This document shows, piece by piece, positions 46,512 to 60,599 of a stretch of DNA of 64,000 nt. A model generated the notes under the pieces. That model worked only from the letters and a program-made list of their open reading frames with translations, ran no database searches and had not been told where the DNA came from. Each line of letters begins with the position of its first letter. The first letter of the stretch is position 1. A program made the position numbers and the translations under genes. The stretch comes from Austropuccinia psidii (taxonomy: Eukaryota; Basidiomycota; Pucciniomycetes; Pucciniales; Sphaerophragmiaceae), in the NCBI GenBank assembly GCA_023105745.1, contig JALGQZ010000005.1:65799019-65863018 (forward strand). The letters run 5' to 3'.

Positions 46512-46922
46512 CAACAGGATCTTCCAACTGTGAATCACCCAATCACTATGCAGAAAATTTTCACAAAGACAGGGATGAGATATTGGAAAGAGAGAAAGAA
46601 ACAAGAAAAGACCAAGAAGGTCATGAATCTGACTCTGATGGTGTGGGGGATGGCTGTGGAAATAATTCATATAGTGAACCTAACCCCAAGGAGGAATATT
46701 TGGTGGAATTTGAGAACAATGTAGGAAAAGAAACTGGTTCAGTCCACTGAAAAAGAAGGAAACCAATGACCAAACATCTGGATGGTTTTAAACATAAACT
46801 ACCAGACAGGGAGGGTATGACCACAAGAAAGTTGTTGGCTCAAGGTAACAGGAACTACACTAGTACCTCAAAGAAGGAAGGAAAGTCTCATCAATGATGA
46901 TCCTTTTTTTGAAGGAAGGTTA
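46512..46922 (+). pseudogene. Element C post-gag remnant, pol deleted, polypurine tract
   Basis: A shifted frame gives acidic text (ESDSDGVGDGCGNNSYSEPN, then KEEYLVEFENN, about 46625-46720) typical of the linker between the gag zinc knuckle and protease. After a stop near 46748 a short stretch ends in KKEGKSHQ (about 46870-46895), equivalent to the last codons of the element A integrase. Zinc knuckle, protease, RT, RNase H and integrase core are missing. GAAGGAAGGTTA at 46911-46922 is the polypurine tract. Confidence 0.65.
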
Positions 46923-48337
46923 TGTCAGCCTGTGACTCAAAACCAGAGCACAAGCATGACTACCATAATACCATAAACCAATGGTAGAGCAAAATACCAC
47001 CAAAACATGGAGCTGAGCCAAAAAGGCTCAAAATGTATCAAAAAGAAGAAGAAGCTCACCTCTTTCCAAATCTGAAAGTGCCATAATTATAGGACAAAGA
47101 ATAACAAAGTTATTCAAGCTCAAAGAAGTTGTTGAGCATAAACCTTAATTTTCACCTCTCATCTAAAATCCAGAGAAAGAGGCTGAACCTAATCAAATTG
47201 GTATTCTAATTTAAGCTCTTAATCAGGGCTATTCAATGGTACTAGCCAAATTGAGCTAGCACCAAAAATATAGAAGTTATGGCCAAAATAAGGTCAAATA
47301 AGGGTGAATAAATATTCACCTCTCATTCAGCTTCTACAGTTTTAGTGTGAGATACCCAAAGTGGGGTCTCTTTGGAAAGAGAACAATCAGGGCTGTATGA
47401 TGCTACCATTCATTTCCCCATATCTCATCTAGAACAAAGTTTATGGGGAAAACAAGTTCCATACAGATTTTGAGATAATCATATATCTGAATAACTAAAA
47501 TTGAACATGGCATAACTTGTCCAAATTTGATGTTGGCCATACCAAATGAGGTACCATTGTGTATATCTCATCCAGGCCTACACAATCATCCAACTTTGAG
47601 CTCAATATCTTAAAAACTGACAAAGGTATAGCAGTGTTAAGGTCAAAATCCCACATTTAGACCAATACACCTTCACTGTGGCATAATATCCCATAAAAAT
47701 GATTATGAGGTGTAAAATAGACAAATAAGCTTGTTTATACTTCAAAACCTCATAGTTCAGTCAAATACAGAGGTCCATACAGGTTCTGTACCATTTATGA
47801 CACATCCGAAGCACCAGAACACACCTGAAATCTCCATTGGTGAAAACCTTCACCCTGTATAGGGTAAAAATGACAACTTGTGGCTCTAAAGCCACATTGA
47901 CACCCAATAAAAGTCTGTATTGAGTGTTTAGAACCACAAACCAGCCCATAGTAGTGAAAAAATCCACTCTGTGGTTGTGTGAAGAGGTAAAGAACCTCCC
48001 ACTACCCCAGAACAAGATAAAAGGAGGCCTTTCCTCACCAGAAGGCCAATCCATAATCCTGTTCTCAATATTCTTACGTGGTATAGCTTTTGAAAGAAGT
48101 GGTACCCTTAGAATTAAACAGGTATAATTATAATTGTAATTATTGTAGGGTTTATTATTGTAAACCAACAGGTAAACACTGCACCCAGGGCTATAAATAG
48201 CACTCACCATCACTAAATTCTTTTTGTATAGCCCTTTTTAACCATCTCATCATTAATTAATCATCATTATTTTTACGTCACACTCATAGTTATAGCTTCT
48301 GTTATCATTTTGAAGCTATACCATAGTCACTCTGACA
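46923..48337 (+). repeat. 3' LTR of element C
   Basis: From TGTCAGCCTGTGACTC to CACTCTGACA, followed by the duplication ATTAT at 48338-48342. It is collinear with 42133-43548, with scattered substitutions and very few length changes (1415 against 1416 bases). Confidence 0.92.
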
Positions 48338-48342
48338 ATTAT
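48338..48342. repeat. Target site duplication of element C (right)
   Basis: ATTAT, identical to 42128-42132. The next bases, AGCTTCTGTT, also occur in the LTR end at about 48293, a local coincidence that slightly weakens the boundary. Confidence 0.72.
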
Positions 48343-49869
48343 AGCTTCTGTTTTACCATAAGGAGAAATATTTGAGTCTAAACTACAAAGTATAAACTTG
48401 AATTAACTTGATGACCACAAACCACGCCCTTCTTGAAACCTCATTTCCGCGCAAGCTTTTTGTATCAATGAGGATTTATTTTTTCCATTTCAAAATAATT
48501 CAAATATAAAGTTTTTCTTTACTGGAGAAAACACATATTCTCTAGTCAGTTTTATACCCTCTAAACAAATCTTGGAATACCCATAATGGCTAGTATCAGA
48601 TAAATAGTTTTCATACTGAATAGAAAATTCCCTTTTGAATTATATCTATGATATACAATACACTTTTCTGAGGAACTACAGCTCAAATTGTAAGAACCAA
48701 GTGATAATATTCCAAAATCTAAAAAATATCAATCATTTTAATGATTTCCATTCAGTTTCACTGTTTTTTGATTGAAGGTTGAAGCTCTCTAGAGAATAGA
48801 GGACCTTTACAGCTTTCTGGAATTCAAATATCTCATATTTACAATTCAGCCCAGTGTTAAATGATATTTTTATAAGTTATTTTCTTAATATTTTTTTAAT
48901 ATTAATTTATTGAGCTATTTTATTTTAAACTTTGGTTCTTTTTTGTATATTAAGGTATTTACCTGGTTATGGTGTCTCTTTCTCTATCTAAAAGGGATTT
49001 ATACCTGTTCCATACCATTTCTAAAATGTTTTCTATAACCAACTTGTGGTTCCCTCTATATGCTTTTCCAAATCTTTTCCTCTTTAAACTACTCAGCTCT
49101 CTTTCATTCCTTACCTATTGAAGCTTATAAACGCTGAGATTCATCCTATCTAAGGCTTTAAGTTTTAGAAAATTACTTTTTGCTAAAGATTTTTGATTAA
49201 TACCATTGGAGATATGTAGAACAAGCTGAAAGAGTCTATTTTTGACATTTTTTCAAAAGATTCAAGCTACGCCATCTTTTCATACACGTAGTCTACTGAG
49301 TACGTTTTCGCAAGTTCTTTCAGTATCCCTCTGCAGGAGTAATCTGAAGAGATATTTAAGAAAAAATAAGCACCACTATCCAATTTTGAAGCACCTATAT
49401 GGAAGACTTAAAAACTTATCAATAATATCTAAATACAGAGGTGGATTGATAATTATTCAATCTCTAATATCTGAGGGATCAGAAATATTTTTTTATAAGA
49501 AAACAAATAAACTGAATTTTTGGAGGTCAGATTTCTGAAATATATGAAATAATCTGTCCTCTCCTTTGCATCTCTGTAGCTTTTTAGTAATTTACAGAAA
49601 AGTATGCCAAAAAAATTCTCATTTTCTCAATTAGCTCTTTGTAAAATTTATGAAAAATTTTCATAGTGTGCCTCGGTTTCTGAATTCAGATATTATAGGT
49701 GGCTATTTAATCTACACCAGTATTTAATTTAACCTTCCTAGAATTATCTACCCTTTTGACGCCACAAAGTCATATTATATAATTTGAATCTATTCTTCAT
49801 CTAATGTAAATATTTCAGATTAAATCTTCTCATTTCATATTTATAGCTTCATTCAGCTCATTTTAAATT
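48343..49869. other. AT-rich flank, possibly old copia sequence
   Basis: No intact gene. On the minus strand around 49690-49617 a short text, SETEAHYEN, vaguely recalls the copia RNase H motif, but it is too weak to annotate. The plus-strand frame 49242-49538 has no recognisable content. Confidence 0.35.
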
Positions 49870-50700
49870 CATTTGATAGGATATTTACAGAACTCCATTG
49901 ATCCTCATTATTGAAATCAAACCATAGTGTATCCTCTTCATTATCACTGGTATAAGTCTAAGAGTTAGGCTCTTCATTATTTTTTTTGATATGCATATTA
50001 TATAGAATTCTTTTAATTTGAAACCATAAGGGGGACGAATCTTATTTACCCTTCATTAAGCATTCTTCAGCTAAAATAATTTGATTGATAACTTTCCATA
50101 CCTTGAGGTGGGTTTGATTTAAAAAATTCTAATTGGATACTTCCAGCTGAGAGTAACAGTCAAATAGTTAGAAATGCGTTGTTTTCGTAAAAAACTTTCT
50201 CTTATCATATCCCATTTTTCTCACTCCTTTATATTTATAATGAAGCCATAATATTTATCCTTAAATCACAAACTTTTTCAATCAGTTATTCAAGCTATAG
50301 CACTACTGGAATATTCTTCCAATATAAATTATTCTCCCCCTTAATCATAAAATTGTTTTTTTGTTCAAATTCCAAGATACTTAATTCAGAGCATATAAGG
50401 CTCAATAAAACAAACCACTGCATTTTGGTATTCCTAATCTTCTTTAAATATGATATTCTTCCTACTAGCGACTGGGTCACTCCTGAGTCTACTATATAGT
50501 TATTCTTTCCCAATAATATTACTAGCTTCACTCTTAAAGCTTATTCAGATCTCTTTTATTCCTTAGCACAAGCTTGTGCGTCTTTGGAAATAATAGGGAA
50601 TTCAAAATCCCGGTGCCCTATTTGACCAAAATTAAATCTACGTTTTTTTGGATTTGTCCACTTTTTCCTTCCAGAATAATTTATGATTTTTAAAGAAATA
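49870..50700 (-). pseudogene. Ty1/copia-type gag zinc knuckle and protease relic
   Basis: One minus-strand frame reads a basic stretch, GRKKWTNPKKR, then RFNFGQIGHRDFEF (about 50637-50596), which is a CCHC zinc knuckle with its cysteines replaced by Arg or Phe but GQIGH intact. After two stops it continues LLGKNNYIVDSGVTQSLVG (about 50510-50456), a retropepsin active site with Asp-Ser-Gly at 50489-50481, then LYWKNIPVVL near 50322-50298. Zinc knuckle directly followed by such a protease is the copia gag-pol junction. Farther on, TYTSDNEEDTLWFDFNN (about 49960-49905) looks like an acidic linker. RT and integrase were not recognised. Heavily decayed. Confidence 0.6.
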
Positions 50701-53700
50701 TTTCTGAGCTATTTCAGTAATAGAATGTTTCTTTTCCTTTTCTTCTTAGGTCCACTTCTATATTATATTTCCATTATTTCTATTTTAGTATACATTTAAA
50801 GACATTTTATTTGATATAACAAAAGGTTTTGAGACAATATTGAACATCCAATCAATTTTCATTCACTAAGAAGGGCTAACTGGATATCTTTTGAGGCATT
50901 CAGTTTTCTATTCTCTGAGATCTAAAGATCATAAATATAGAGAAAAATACACGATTTTGATTAATATAAATTTTCAGCTTATTTTTCAATAGGCTAAATA
51001 GATTTGTGAAGCTATATACAATTATTTTCGAGTTTTGATTATGAATAAGTGATATTTAAGATAATTCTAATAATTTGGAACTTCCCTTTATTTTAGCTTT
51101 GAAAATGGTCAAAGCTTCATTATGATTTGGATAATATTATATTTGATAAATTTTCAGCTCACTGGTGGGCCACACATCTTCTGATATTTCCAGTCAGCTA
51201 TAATTTTCAGGAGATAGAATATTACTGAATTTTTCTAAGAATAATTAATGAGTCATAGCTACAAAAACTATAATTATATATGATCCCATTATGGCTAATA
51301 CACAGATATATTCCTAGATTAAAGTGGTTTAATAAAAAATAAAAATTCAACATTCATTCCTTTTACTACTTATATGTTGAGCTTGAGTTTATTTTCAATT
51401 TGAAAAGAGGTGGTCCTATAGCAACAGAAGAGGAAATCATTCAAAAATATCAATCGTGGCTGTATTATAAACTGGATGGATCAAAATATGATCACTCACT
51501 AAGCCACCCCAAATCCGAAAGATAATGTTTGAAATATTAGCTTGCGAATATTATATTATATTTAGATATATATTTCCAAATTTTCAATCTTTTATATGAA
51601 AATGGAAGGGCTTACTAGAGGAAAAAGATTTGAGTTTATGGTAACGATTCATAAGATGGGGGCTCAAAAAATATTAGTGGCATAATAAGTCTCATAGAAT
51701 AAGAAATAATATAGCTTTACACTTATTTCGAAGAATCATTCTTTGTATTTGTATTCAAATGAGGCTTAATAAAAATTATATAAGGTGGAACAATAGAATT
51801 AGTATTCAAATAGATTCATCCAATATCAATCAAAAAAATATTCCAAATTAAATTTTCTGAGATATTATATAGAATGGATATTAAGTTCTTTCTTTGTAAA
51901 AAACTTTAGTATGTTACATATTTACAGAAGGGAGAGGAAACAAGAAGACATTCTCATACTTCATTTCTCAAGAGGTATTAAGAGAACGTAATGAATAATT
52001 TAGTAGCTAATTTATGCTAATTACAAGCTAATGGATCTCACTTAGCTATAGATTGAATTGATTATCAACAGCCGTTTTTCTAAGGCTAAAATAAAAAAAG
52101 TTGAGCTAAAGAGAAGATATATTTCCTTGGTAATATTTCAAGGTAAAATTAATGAAAAAAATATATCTGCTTTATTGAAGTAAAGATTTTTTTTCAACAA
52201 AATTTTGGTGCTTCATATTCAATTTAATTCTTCTACGGTTCACATCAGATTTTTCTTTTTGGATGAACACATCAGTTTCTAAAACTCACTTGTCAGAAAA
52301 TTATTAATTCTTCGGTTTTTTCATTCTCCACATGTTTCCTAACTTCAGAAATTTGGCTGGGATAAATCTTTTAAACTTCATGCATGTATACCGGGACAAA
52401 ATATAAAGATAATATATTCCTAATTTATAAATTCCTAGAAAGAATACTCATGATGAATAAAGAGATTAGTAGTCTCAAATGGAAATATTATTATATGATT
52501 GGTAGTATACCTATTCATAATTAATAATTATTTACCATGATAAAATTGGAAACATCTGGAAGAAGGCGGTGTTGCATTTGGAAGGCGAATTGGGCCCAGA
52601 TGGATTTGTTCTTGTAATTAAACTTAGAGATTATCACCCTTTTAAGAATATATTCTCATAAGAATTGACCAAATTTAATTCACTAAATAATAATATTATC
52701 TACTCGAATTAATTGATGATACCTTTTCACAAGTATACCCTTAATTGTTATCTTTGACCTCCTTATCATGAATAATTTTGTAGATTACAATTTGAGAAAC
52801 ATGGAGATTAGGTATAGGCAACTGGTTGCTTCTGGATCAATAAGATGAATTATTTTCTAAGCAATAAAGATGGTGAAGGGAACCTTCTTCTACATGGCTT
52901 TGAAGTCATAAATATATAATATGAAGTTCACCTCAAAATATTTTCAAGTTTATTTCCTTTGAATATTTGAAAATAAGATGACTCCTGTTTATATTTTCAT
53001 TTCTTTCTCTCAACTTGAAAGCTGAATATATTGAGAGGAAATTTCTCAATATTATATCTTTAAAGTAGTTGAAAAATATTAAAATATAATTCCGTAAATA
53101 AAAATTTATCAATATAAGATGATACTTCTTTTTCCACTTTATTTGGGATTTCTATCTGAAATTATCTTTTTAGCTTCATTAAGCTTCTTAGTAGCTTGAT
53201 GAATTAATTTTGAGAAAGAGGGATCATTTAAAGAATATTTATTTTTTAATACTACTTGGAACTTTAGTAAGTTCAATTATTATATTAAGTCAGGAATATA
53301 GACAGTTTCAGCTCTTATTACAGGCTATTCAATATATTAGAAATATTTTATAATATTGTGTAGTCTATTTATAATGATTATTCTCACGTTTATATTCAGT
53401 TTTTTTAATATTTGAGAAGGGTAAGTCCTCAGGTGTCTCTCCTTATTCCTTGTAGTTCTTTTTCTTTCCTTATTTCAAGGTATTTATGGGTAAATAAGGG
53501 TCTTTCTAAGTTATTGAATCTCCCAAACCATGAAATAAATCTAGAGGTTTTTGGTTGGAAACTTATAAGTATCTATGATTTGTTTATATGAACTACAATA
53601 CAGATTCAAAAAAATTTGAGTAATTCAAAAATAAGAATAATTGAAAAGCTCAGGAGGTATAGCTTAGAAATAAATCAAATGTACATTTTCTATAATAAAT

Positions 53701-56700
53701 TATTTTTAATTAATAAGATTATTTATTTAAATCAATTTTCACAACGGAAAGAATCAAAATTAACTTATTCAAACTATAACTAATATACATTCACTGGCTC
53801 ATTATAGAATATTACATTTTTGGTTATTAAATCTTAATACTCCCTTATATAATAATTTCCCTTAATTTTCTTAAAATGACCTCTCAGAAAAATTATTTTT
53901 TTCATCTTATACCAAAACAATCCAATAAGTCAATCTTTTCATATTGACTTAAATATCTTATTTACTGGACTAATAATATGAAATGATATACTAATCTTTT
54001 ATTCATTAAGAATCAGCTCAAATGTTTTGGAAGAAAAACTGACAAATATATTATATGATAATGATACAAGAAGATGATATTATCCAGAATTTCTCTTTGA
54101 GGTATAATAATTAGCCTCAAATTATAGCTTTTTCTCTTTCAAAGGAAGACTCCTCAGTTATTAAAAGATACCAAATATTTCTTTGTCCAATTTTATATAT
54201 TCTAGATTTAATTGATCAAATCTCCCATCGAAAGCTTCAAAGTCTACAAAGCTTGTAATATTTATCCAATTTATATTATATTCCATATTTTCTTTTTGAA
54301 ATCAATGTTTTTAAAAAACTGTATTTTTTTTCCTGTATAATTCAATTAAATTTATCTTATGAAGAAAAAATCTGGAGATATTATTTCTGGCATAATTCAA
54401 ATTCTTCTTAGAGGAAAAAACTTGATGAGGGTGTATCTTTTCTATAAAATCTTGATATATTTTGAAATACTTAATCAATGAATAATTCTTTTCATCTCAT
54501 TTAATGTTTTCCAAGGGTACCAGGTATATAGATATTCAATTAGTAATATTTGATGTCAAATATGAAAAATTGAGAAAAATTATATTTTGAGATCTTTCTA
54601 TGTGCGTGAAGAGCTATAAACCAGAACTCAGAATTTTGATTTATTTTCATTCAGGAATATTCATTTATATATAAATACAGATTATTCTTATCTGATAATA
54701 AAATTTGGTTATCAATTTACTTTGAATTATTGAGCTTTTAAAATTGCTTCCAAACACCAACATTGACAAATTGAATTATACATTTTTGTCTTGCATATCT
54801 GGCTTTTATTTATCCAAAAATTTATATTTTTCCATTTTATTTTTTTCTAATTTGCACCTGCATCTAATCTATTTCATACCTCAAGTTCTGAATGCAGCAC
54901 CTGATAGCAGGTTCACCCATATTTTGTGACTACTCTATTTTGATATGATCTGAATATTGAAAATATCAACTGAAAAAATTGAGTAATAGCTTAAAAAGAG
55001 GTTTATTTAGATTCCTGATATAATTAGGCTATCTATATTATTTTTATTATGCTATGATATTATCATCTGTTTCATCAATAATATTATTTTGGTAGATATT
55101 TAATGGAATATGATATAAATTATCATCAAATTAATCGGTTTTCTATCCAAAGATCCATTTCAAATCTGAATATATAATTCTCACATTCCTGAAAAGAGAC
55201 TAATATACTATATAATATTCTTTTTGTAATTTAGCTAATTAAATTTATTATTTTAGGTTATATCTTAGAAGATTCATTAATAAATAAGAACAGATTTTTC
55301 CGGGTCTAAAAATAAATCACAAATTCTTAGATCTCAAATAGCCACTGTTTTCAGAGAAATAATGGTCATTTAGTTTATTTTAAGTATGAATTTGAGAACA
55401 ATACACAATAAATAAAGTCAATTTATTGTGGGGCTCAGGTTAATTTGACTAATGATTATCTCAAATTAAATACTATCTTGTTTTGGAAAATAAGCAGGGA
55501 AAGTTTTTCATGTCTACAAAAATATTTTGAAAAATTCTTGTAATATTTCCTATAGTTACTGCCTCATCTTTTTCTGTATAGAAATAATTTTTTCACATCA
55601 CCTATTCAAAATTATGAGATATAAAAAGGTTTTTTGTGATTATAGACCCTCATCTGTTTCAAAATTCATTCTTGTTAAGAATAAACTCTTTGTAAATAAA
55701 AATTATTAAAGCCCTAACATTCCTGAGCTTCTGACACTCTCACCATAGAGAAACTTATACATCAGGCTTCTCAAAGAACAAAAAAACTGAATGTAGTTTT
55801 TCTCAAAATCCCTGTTTGGTTTTTCTTTCTGAATTGAACTATACTTAAACATTCTAATAAGTAATCTTTTATCATTTTCTAACTATAATTATATGTTGAA
55901 TTTATTCTTCAATTTCTTAATTAGGATGTTTTTACTTCTCATTCTCATATTAAACAATATTTATACGTAAGTTACTTGAATAAATATTGGAATTAACTCA
56001 AACTAATCAGAATAATTCTAAATTATTCAGATATTTAGGAGAATTTTCCATTATTTCTTTCAGAAATATTCTATTCCTATTTTACTAATACAGTACCATA
56101 TTATGAATATTTCTTACTCATAAAGCTTATGGAGAACATTCGATAGTAAATTAATGCCTTTAAGATTCCACTTTAAATTCTCTTAATCTCATAAAGTATT
56201 CGCCATTTTATTTTATAAATAAATTAATAGAAATAGTAAATAACATTGAACAACAATTTTGATAAAATTTAGAAACTAAAAGCCTTATGTTAGCTCTCCA
56301 AAAGTGAAAAATTTGTCATAATTATTTTTCAATATCTTTGAGAACCTTTCCTCCAAAAGGTTTAGCTCCAATTTTAATATATTGAGTACCAATTGATACT
56401 CTAAAGGTGCATAGACAAATGATATATCCCAAAATTAAAAGTACTTCATATTAATGACTTCTAGCACAATCAAACTTAATTATATCAGTAAAAAGATTCT
56501 AGTAATTATGAAGTTATTATGAGTTATGTTCTTGTAGGAGGGAGATATATGGGGTTTTTAAATTATGAAGCTATAGAGAAGAATCTCTATAATCACCCAA
56601 TTCTTCAGCTCTTTCAGGGAATCAAATCTTATATCTATAATTCTAGTCCATTATTATTAATTTACTCAATGATATTTCTATTATAATTACCTTTAAGTCA

Positions 56701-59700
56701 CAAATAATAATAAAAAAACAATCATTCAAAATTTCAAAACATTGAGAAAATTTCAAAACAGGAAGAACCCCCTTCCAAATTCTAGGTTTGAAATTTCTTA
56801 ATCTCCATAAATGGAAATTTTCTCTATTTCTTGAAGAATACTTACTTCTTATCTTTTGAGATTACGAACTATCCTATTTAATCTCAGCTACTGTTACCAC
56901 CACTCAAATTTAAACAGTTGAAAAGCACCCTAGAAGGTGAGAGTTATTGGTAATAATGAAATATTCTTCTATAATAGCCCGAAGTCATTCCACCATTTTT
57001 AAATGCTTTTAGGCCATTGATTTTATCTTAAGAAATTTAAAATTAAGTCCAAAATCAAAGAATGAGCTCTTCAAATTTCAAATTTAATTTTACTTATATT
57101 TTTCGTGAAAAACTCTGGCAAAATTTCCAAAAGGTATCTGGGGCTAAATTTATATCAAATTCTATCTTGTAATAAAATTCAAAATATTATTAATGATATC
57201 TTTTATTTGAATGATTTTTATGGAGTATCTTACATTTCATTCATTAAAAACAAGAAAATTTTTGAGTTTTGGAAATTTAACTTTGATAAAAGGAGTAATT
57301 TTTTGTCTTAAAAATACCTCGAAATTATAAAATAATAGAAAAAATATTTGATAAATTTTTAAAAGTAGACACACTAAAATTATATTACCAGAAATTAAAA
57401 CTATCCAAATGAACTTTATGGGAGATATTTAAGCTCAAAAATGAAGTCTCTTTGAGAAGAATTTTATCAAATAAATAGAAAGAGGGACTTCATGAAAAAA
57501 CATGAGAAAGGATCCCGGAAAGTATAATAATAAGATAACACTCTCAAACTTACCAGAGCTAACATATAAATTGAGTAACGGTTCTCATAGTGATGAATGA
57601 GTGTTTAGTTCATTTTGCGGTGGTCAAAGGATAAAGCTATTATTATTCTCTTTATGAAATTTCCAAAGGGCTTAATATTATATGAAATGTATTTTTGGAA
57701 TTTTTCATGGATTTATTTAATGTTCTATTAGGCTAATTATAAAGGGAAAAAATAATAATATTAAAATAAAGGATTGTAAAAGGGATAAATTCCTCTATAA
57801 TTCCAAAATGCTTAATTTAAGTTAAGATTCAACTCTAAATTTTTTTTATTTCTATTTGGTAATTAGGTTTTCATGTTACATTAATATATCCTGGCCTATT
57901 TCCTTTTATGTTAATCTTAACCTTATAAGCCGTTTTTAAATAACATGTAGGCTTTTAGGCCTGGATTGTATTCTTAAAATTCTGTTAACTAGCTCAAATT
58001 ACCTTTTTTTTAAAACAATCCACAAATTAAAATGGGGTTGAGGACCCTTCTATACATTCTTATCCAAAATGCCATAATTATTTGTGGGTATGTTTAAGTT
58101 TCTAGCTCAAATTGAAGTATTTTGGGAATTTTTGAAGTCCTAAATATGAAAAATAATGTCTTCTTATTTGAATATAAATTCCTAATAAATAATTTATATT
58201 GAAGATGGCAACAAGGAGCTTGCCTTAACCTCCAAGGATTAATTCCTAATCATTAATCTATAGAATAAACAGCTTCAAAACACATAACTGTTGTCTCAAG
58301 AGAAAGATATGAGAGAATTTGATGATATATTCCAATTCAAAAAAAAATATTAATTTTAAAAATGACATTCTATCTATTAATAAAACATCCAGAAAATATA
58401 TGAGAGAAAGCAAAAAGGAGAACACCCGAGGGTATAATGCACAGAAATAATAATATTCAAGGAGTAAAAATGAGAAACCTAATTGGCTCTATTGAATATT
58501 CATGATAAAATGGGTTATAAAGTAAAAATAGAAATACTTATGAGTATTATCTCTTCCCAAAATAATACATTAAATATATAACATCATCACATTAATACTT
58601 ATCATTTGTGATTTCATTCTGAAAGTTACTAATGATATGTTATTTTTTGCAGTTATTATTTGAATAAAATGCATTTTGAGGCTTAAAATTTAATCTTGAC
58701 ATTCCATTTTAGTTAAATTAAACCATTTATATCATAATATTTGTACTAATAGAGTCAATCAAATAAAACGTAAAGCTACAAGCATATTGATCTCAATTTC
58801 TCATATTAATGGGCTCACTAAAAAAATTGCAAAATGGTTTTAATTTATGCTATATTTTATTTAATCCCGACTTGATTTAGAAAACAGGCTCTATGAGCTT
58901 AAAAAAAAGAGGGAAAAAAATTGTCAAATATTTATAGCCTCAAAAAAACATCAAAAATTTAATAATTCCATTTAATAGCCCTAAAACACAAAAAATACTT
59001 TTTTTATTTTCGATCTTTTTCTGAGGTATTTCTTTCTCTTTTTTGAGTAGAAACCCATAATATTTAGTTATATCTCCAAATTAAATTCAAAAAATGAATT
59101 CTAATTTTTTTGATAAACTTATTAGAATAAAAAAACTAGAAATCACTGAATGAAAATTAATTGACAAAAAAAAATAAAAAGGTAATTTTGTGTAAGAAAT
59201 TTCTGCCTTGTTTTAAATTAAGCTTCAATTTAGAAATAGGCTAGAATGAGCTTGTAAATACCCTATCAAAATTAAATTCTAGTTGTGTAATGAATTTAAA
59301 CAAATTCCACAATTACATTGCAATTACTCGTAGCTACTAGAATACGCACCAAGCCACATTTTCTGAAATAAAACAACAATTTTGGACATAAAACTTTCTT
59401 TTAATAGGCTAATACCTTTTATTCTTTAAATTTTCAAAATTTGAGATATATACTACTAAATTAAGCATAATTTAGTCAAGCTGCATAATTTTCAGCCAAT
59501 GGTGACCCAATGTATTATTTAATTTTGAATCCAATTATGATATAGAAATTTGATTTATTTATATAATGTATATATATTAATTTTTCAATGATAAATAAAT
59601 TCCTTATCAAAAGAATTTTCGTAAAACAAATATTTTCTGTAAATTTGTTAAATTCATTTTCATATAAATTTTTTGAAATGATTCTATCATTTAATTTTAT

Positions 59701-60599
59701 ATTTCATAGTTGAAATATCATTCATGTTTTTGTGATATTTTGGCTTTAAGTAAATAAAAATCAGGCTCACATATGTAGGAGAAAGGTTTTGTTTAAATAA
59801 TTGAGAAAATCAAAGCTATCATTAATATATGAAAACCCTTTTTTTCTCCCCTAAATGCAATACCTATATATCCCTGAATAGTATTAGATCTTTGGCCAAT
59901 TCACATACTGATAACTTATCTTAATTCCTGATATGAGTAATTTGGATCCTAATAAGTATCATAGATTGAGATCATTTTGTTATTCTTCTAAATATCCAAT
60001 CCAAACTATTGGAGATATTTAAGAATTTTATTTTGAATCAAAAATCTCTGGGATAGGGACAAATACTAGCAGAATTTGTTATATTATTTATTATTTCCAA
60101 AAACTTCAAGATATTTTAGCTAAGTTTTTAGATTTTCAATCCTACTCCTTTTTGAAGCCTTTTTTTTCATCCATTATGTAATCCTTAATTTATTAATTAT
60201 TTATGTTAAATTTACCACTCATTCCAGGTCTTGAATGAATTATAACGATATGAGATGCATCTTTTTTTTGAGTTTTTTTCTAACTTTTTCAATAAAGGAA
60301 CTTTTAATTCATTCAAAAACAAAGCTAGAGAATTTCCTGAACAATTTTATTTTTTGATCAAGATTTGACCACCCACACCCCTAAATAAAGGAAAAGAGTA
60401 AACTACAAATCTTTTTTGAAAATGATGATATAAAATAGTTAATTCATAAAACGTTTTTCTTAAAGATAAAATGAGAAAAATATTCAAGATATTTGAATTT
60501 GAATTATTCAATAATTTATAAAATAACTCATAATAATAAATCAACCAATTTAAATAACTTCAAATCTTGTATTTTATTTGAAAGAAAAGACTACATTTA
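50701..60599. other. AT-rich DNA with few coding-like remnants
   Basis: No intact gene or RNA gene. A plus-strand stretch at 51401-51523 reads like real protein (RGGPIATEEEIIQKYQSWLY, then DHSLSHPKSE) and ends at a stop; the family is unknown. Another at about 52550-52660 reads LHLEGELGPDGFVLVIKLRD. Other short frames (54744-54929, 55527-55709, 57105-57311) have compositions expected from random AT-rich DNA. CpG is scarce throughout. Confidence 0.45.

Larger units (their letters stand above)
42133..48337 (+). mobile_element. Ty3/gypsy element C, pol-less (gag-only) relative of element A
   Basis: LTRs of 1416 and 1415 bases (42133-43548 and 46923-48337) are strongly similar to each other and belong to the LTR family of element A. 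The internal region is only 3.4 kb: PBS, a leader with tandem repeats, a gag N-terminal frame, gag, and a short tail. There is no RT, RNase H or integrase core. The last codons before the stop (GKSHQ) match the end of the element A integrase frame (EQSHQ), so pol was removed by deletion within a full-length ancestor. A 5-base duplication on both sides shows that the whole unit inserted as one. If it moved in this form, it did so with enzymes from another copy. Confidence 0.88.

Noticed and set aside
49600..49700. Possible copia RNase H motif (SETEAHYEN) on the minus strand
   Set aside because: Too short, frame broken nearby, and no RT found between it and the protease relic.
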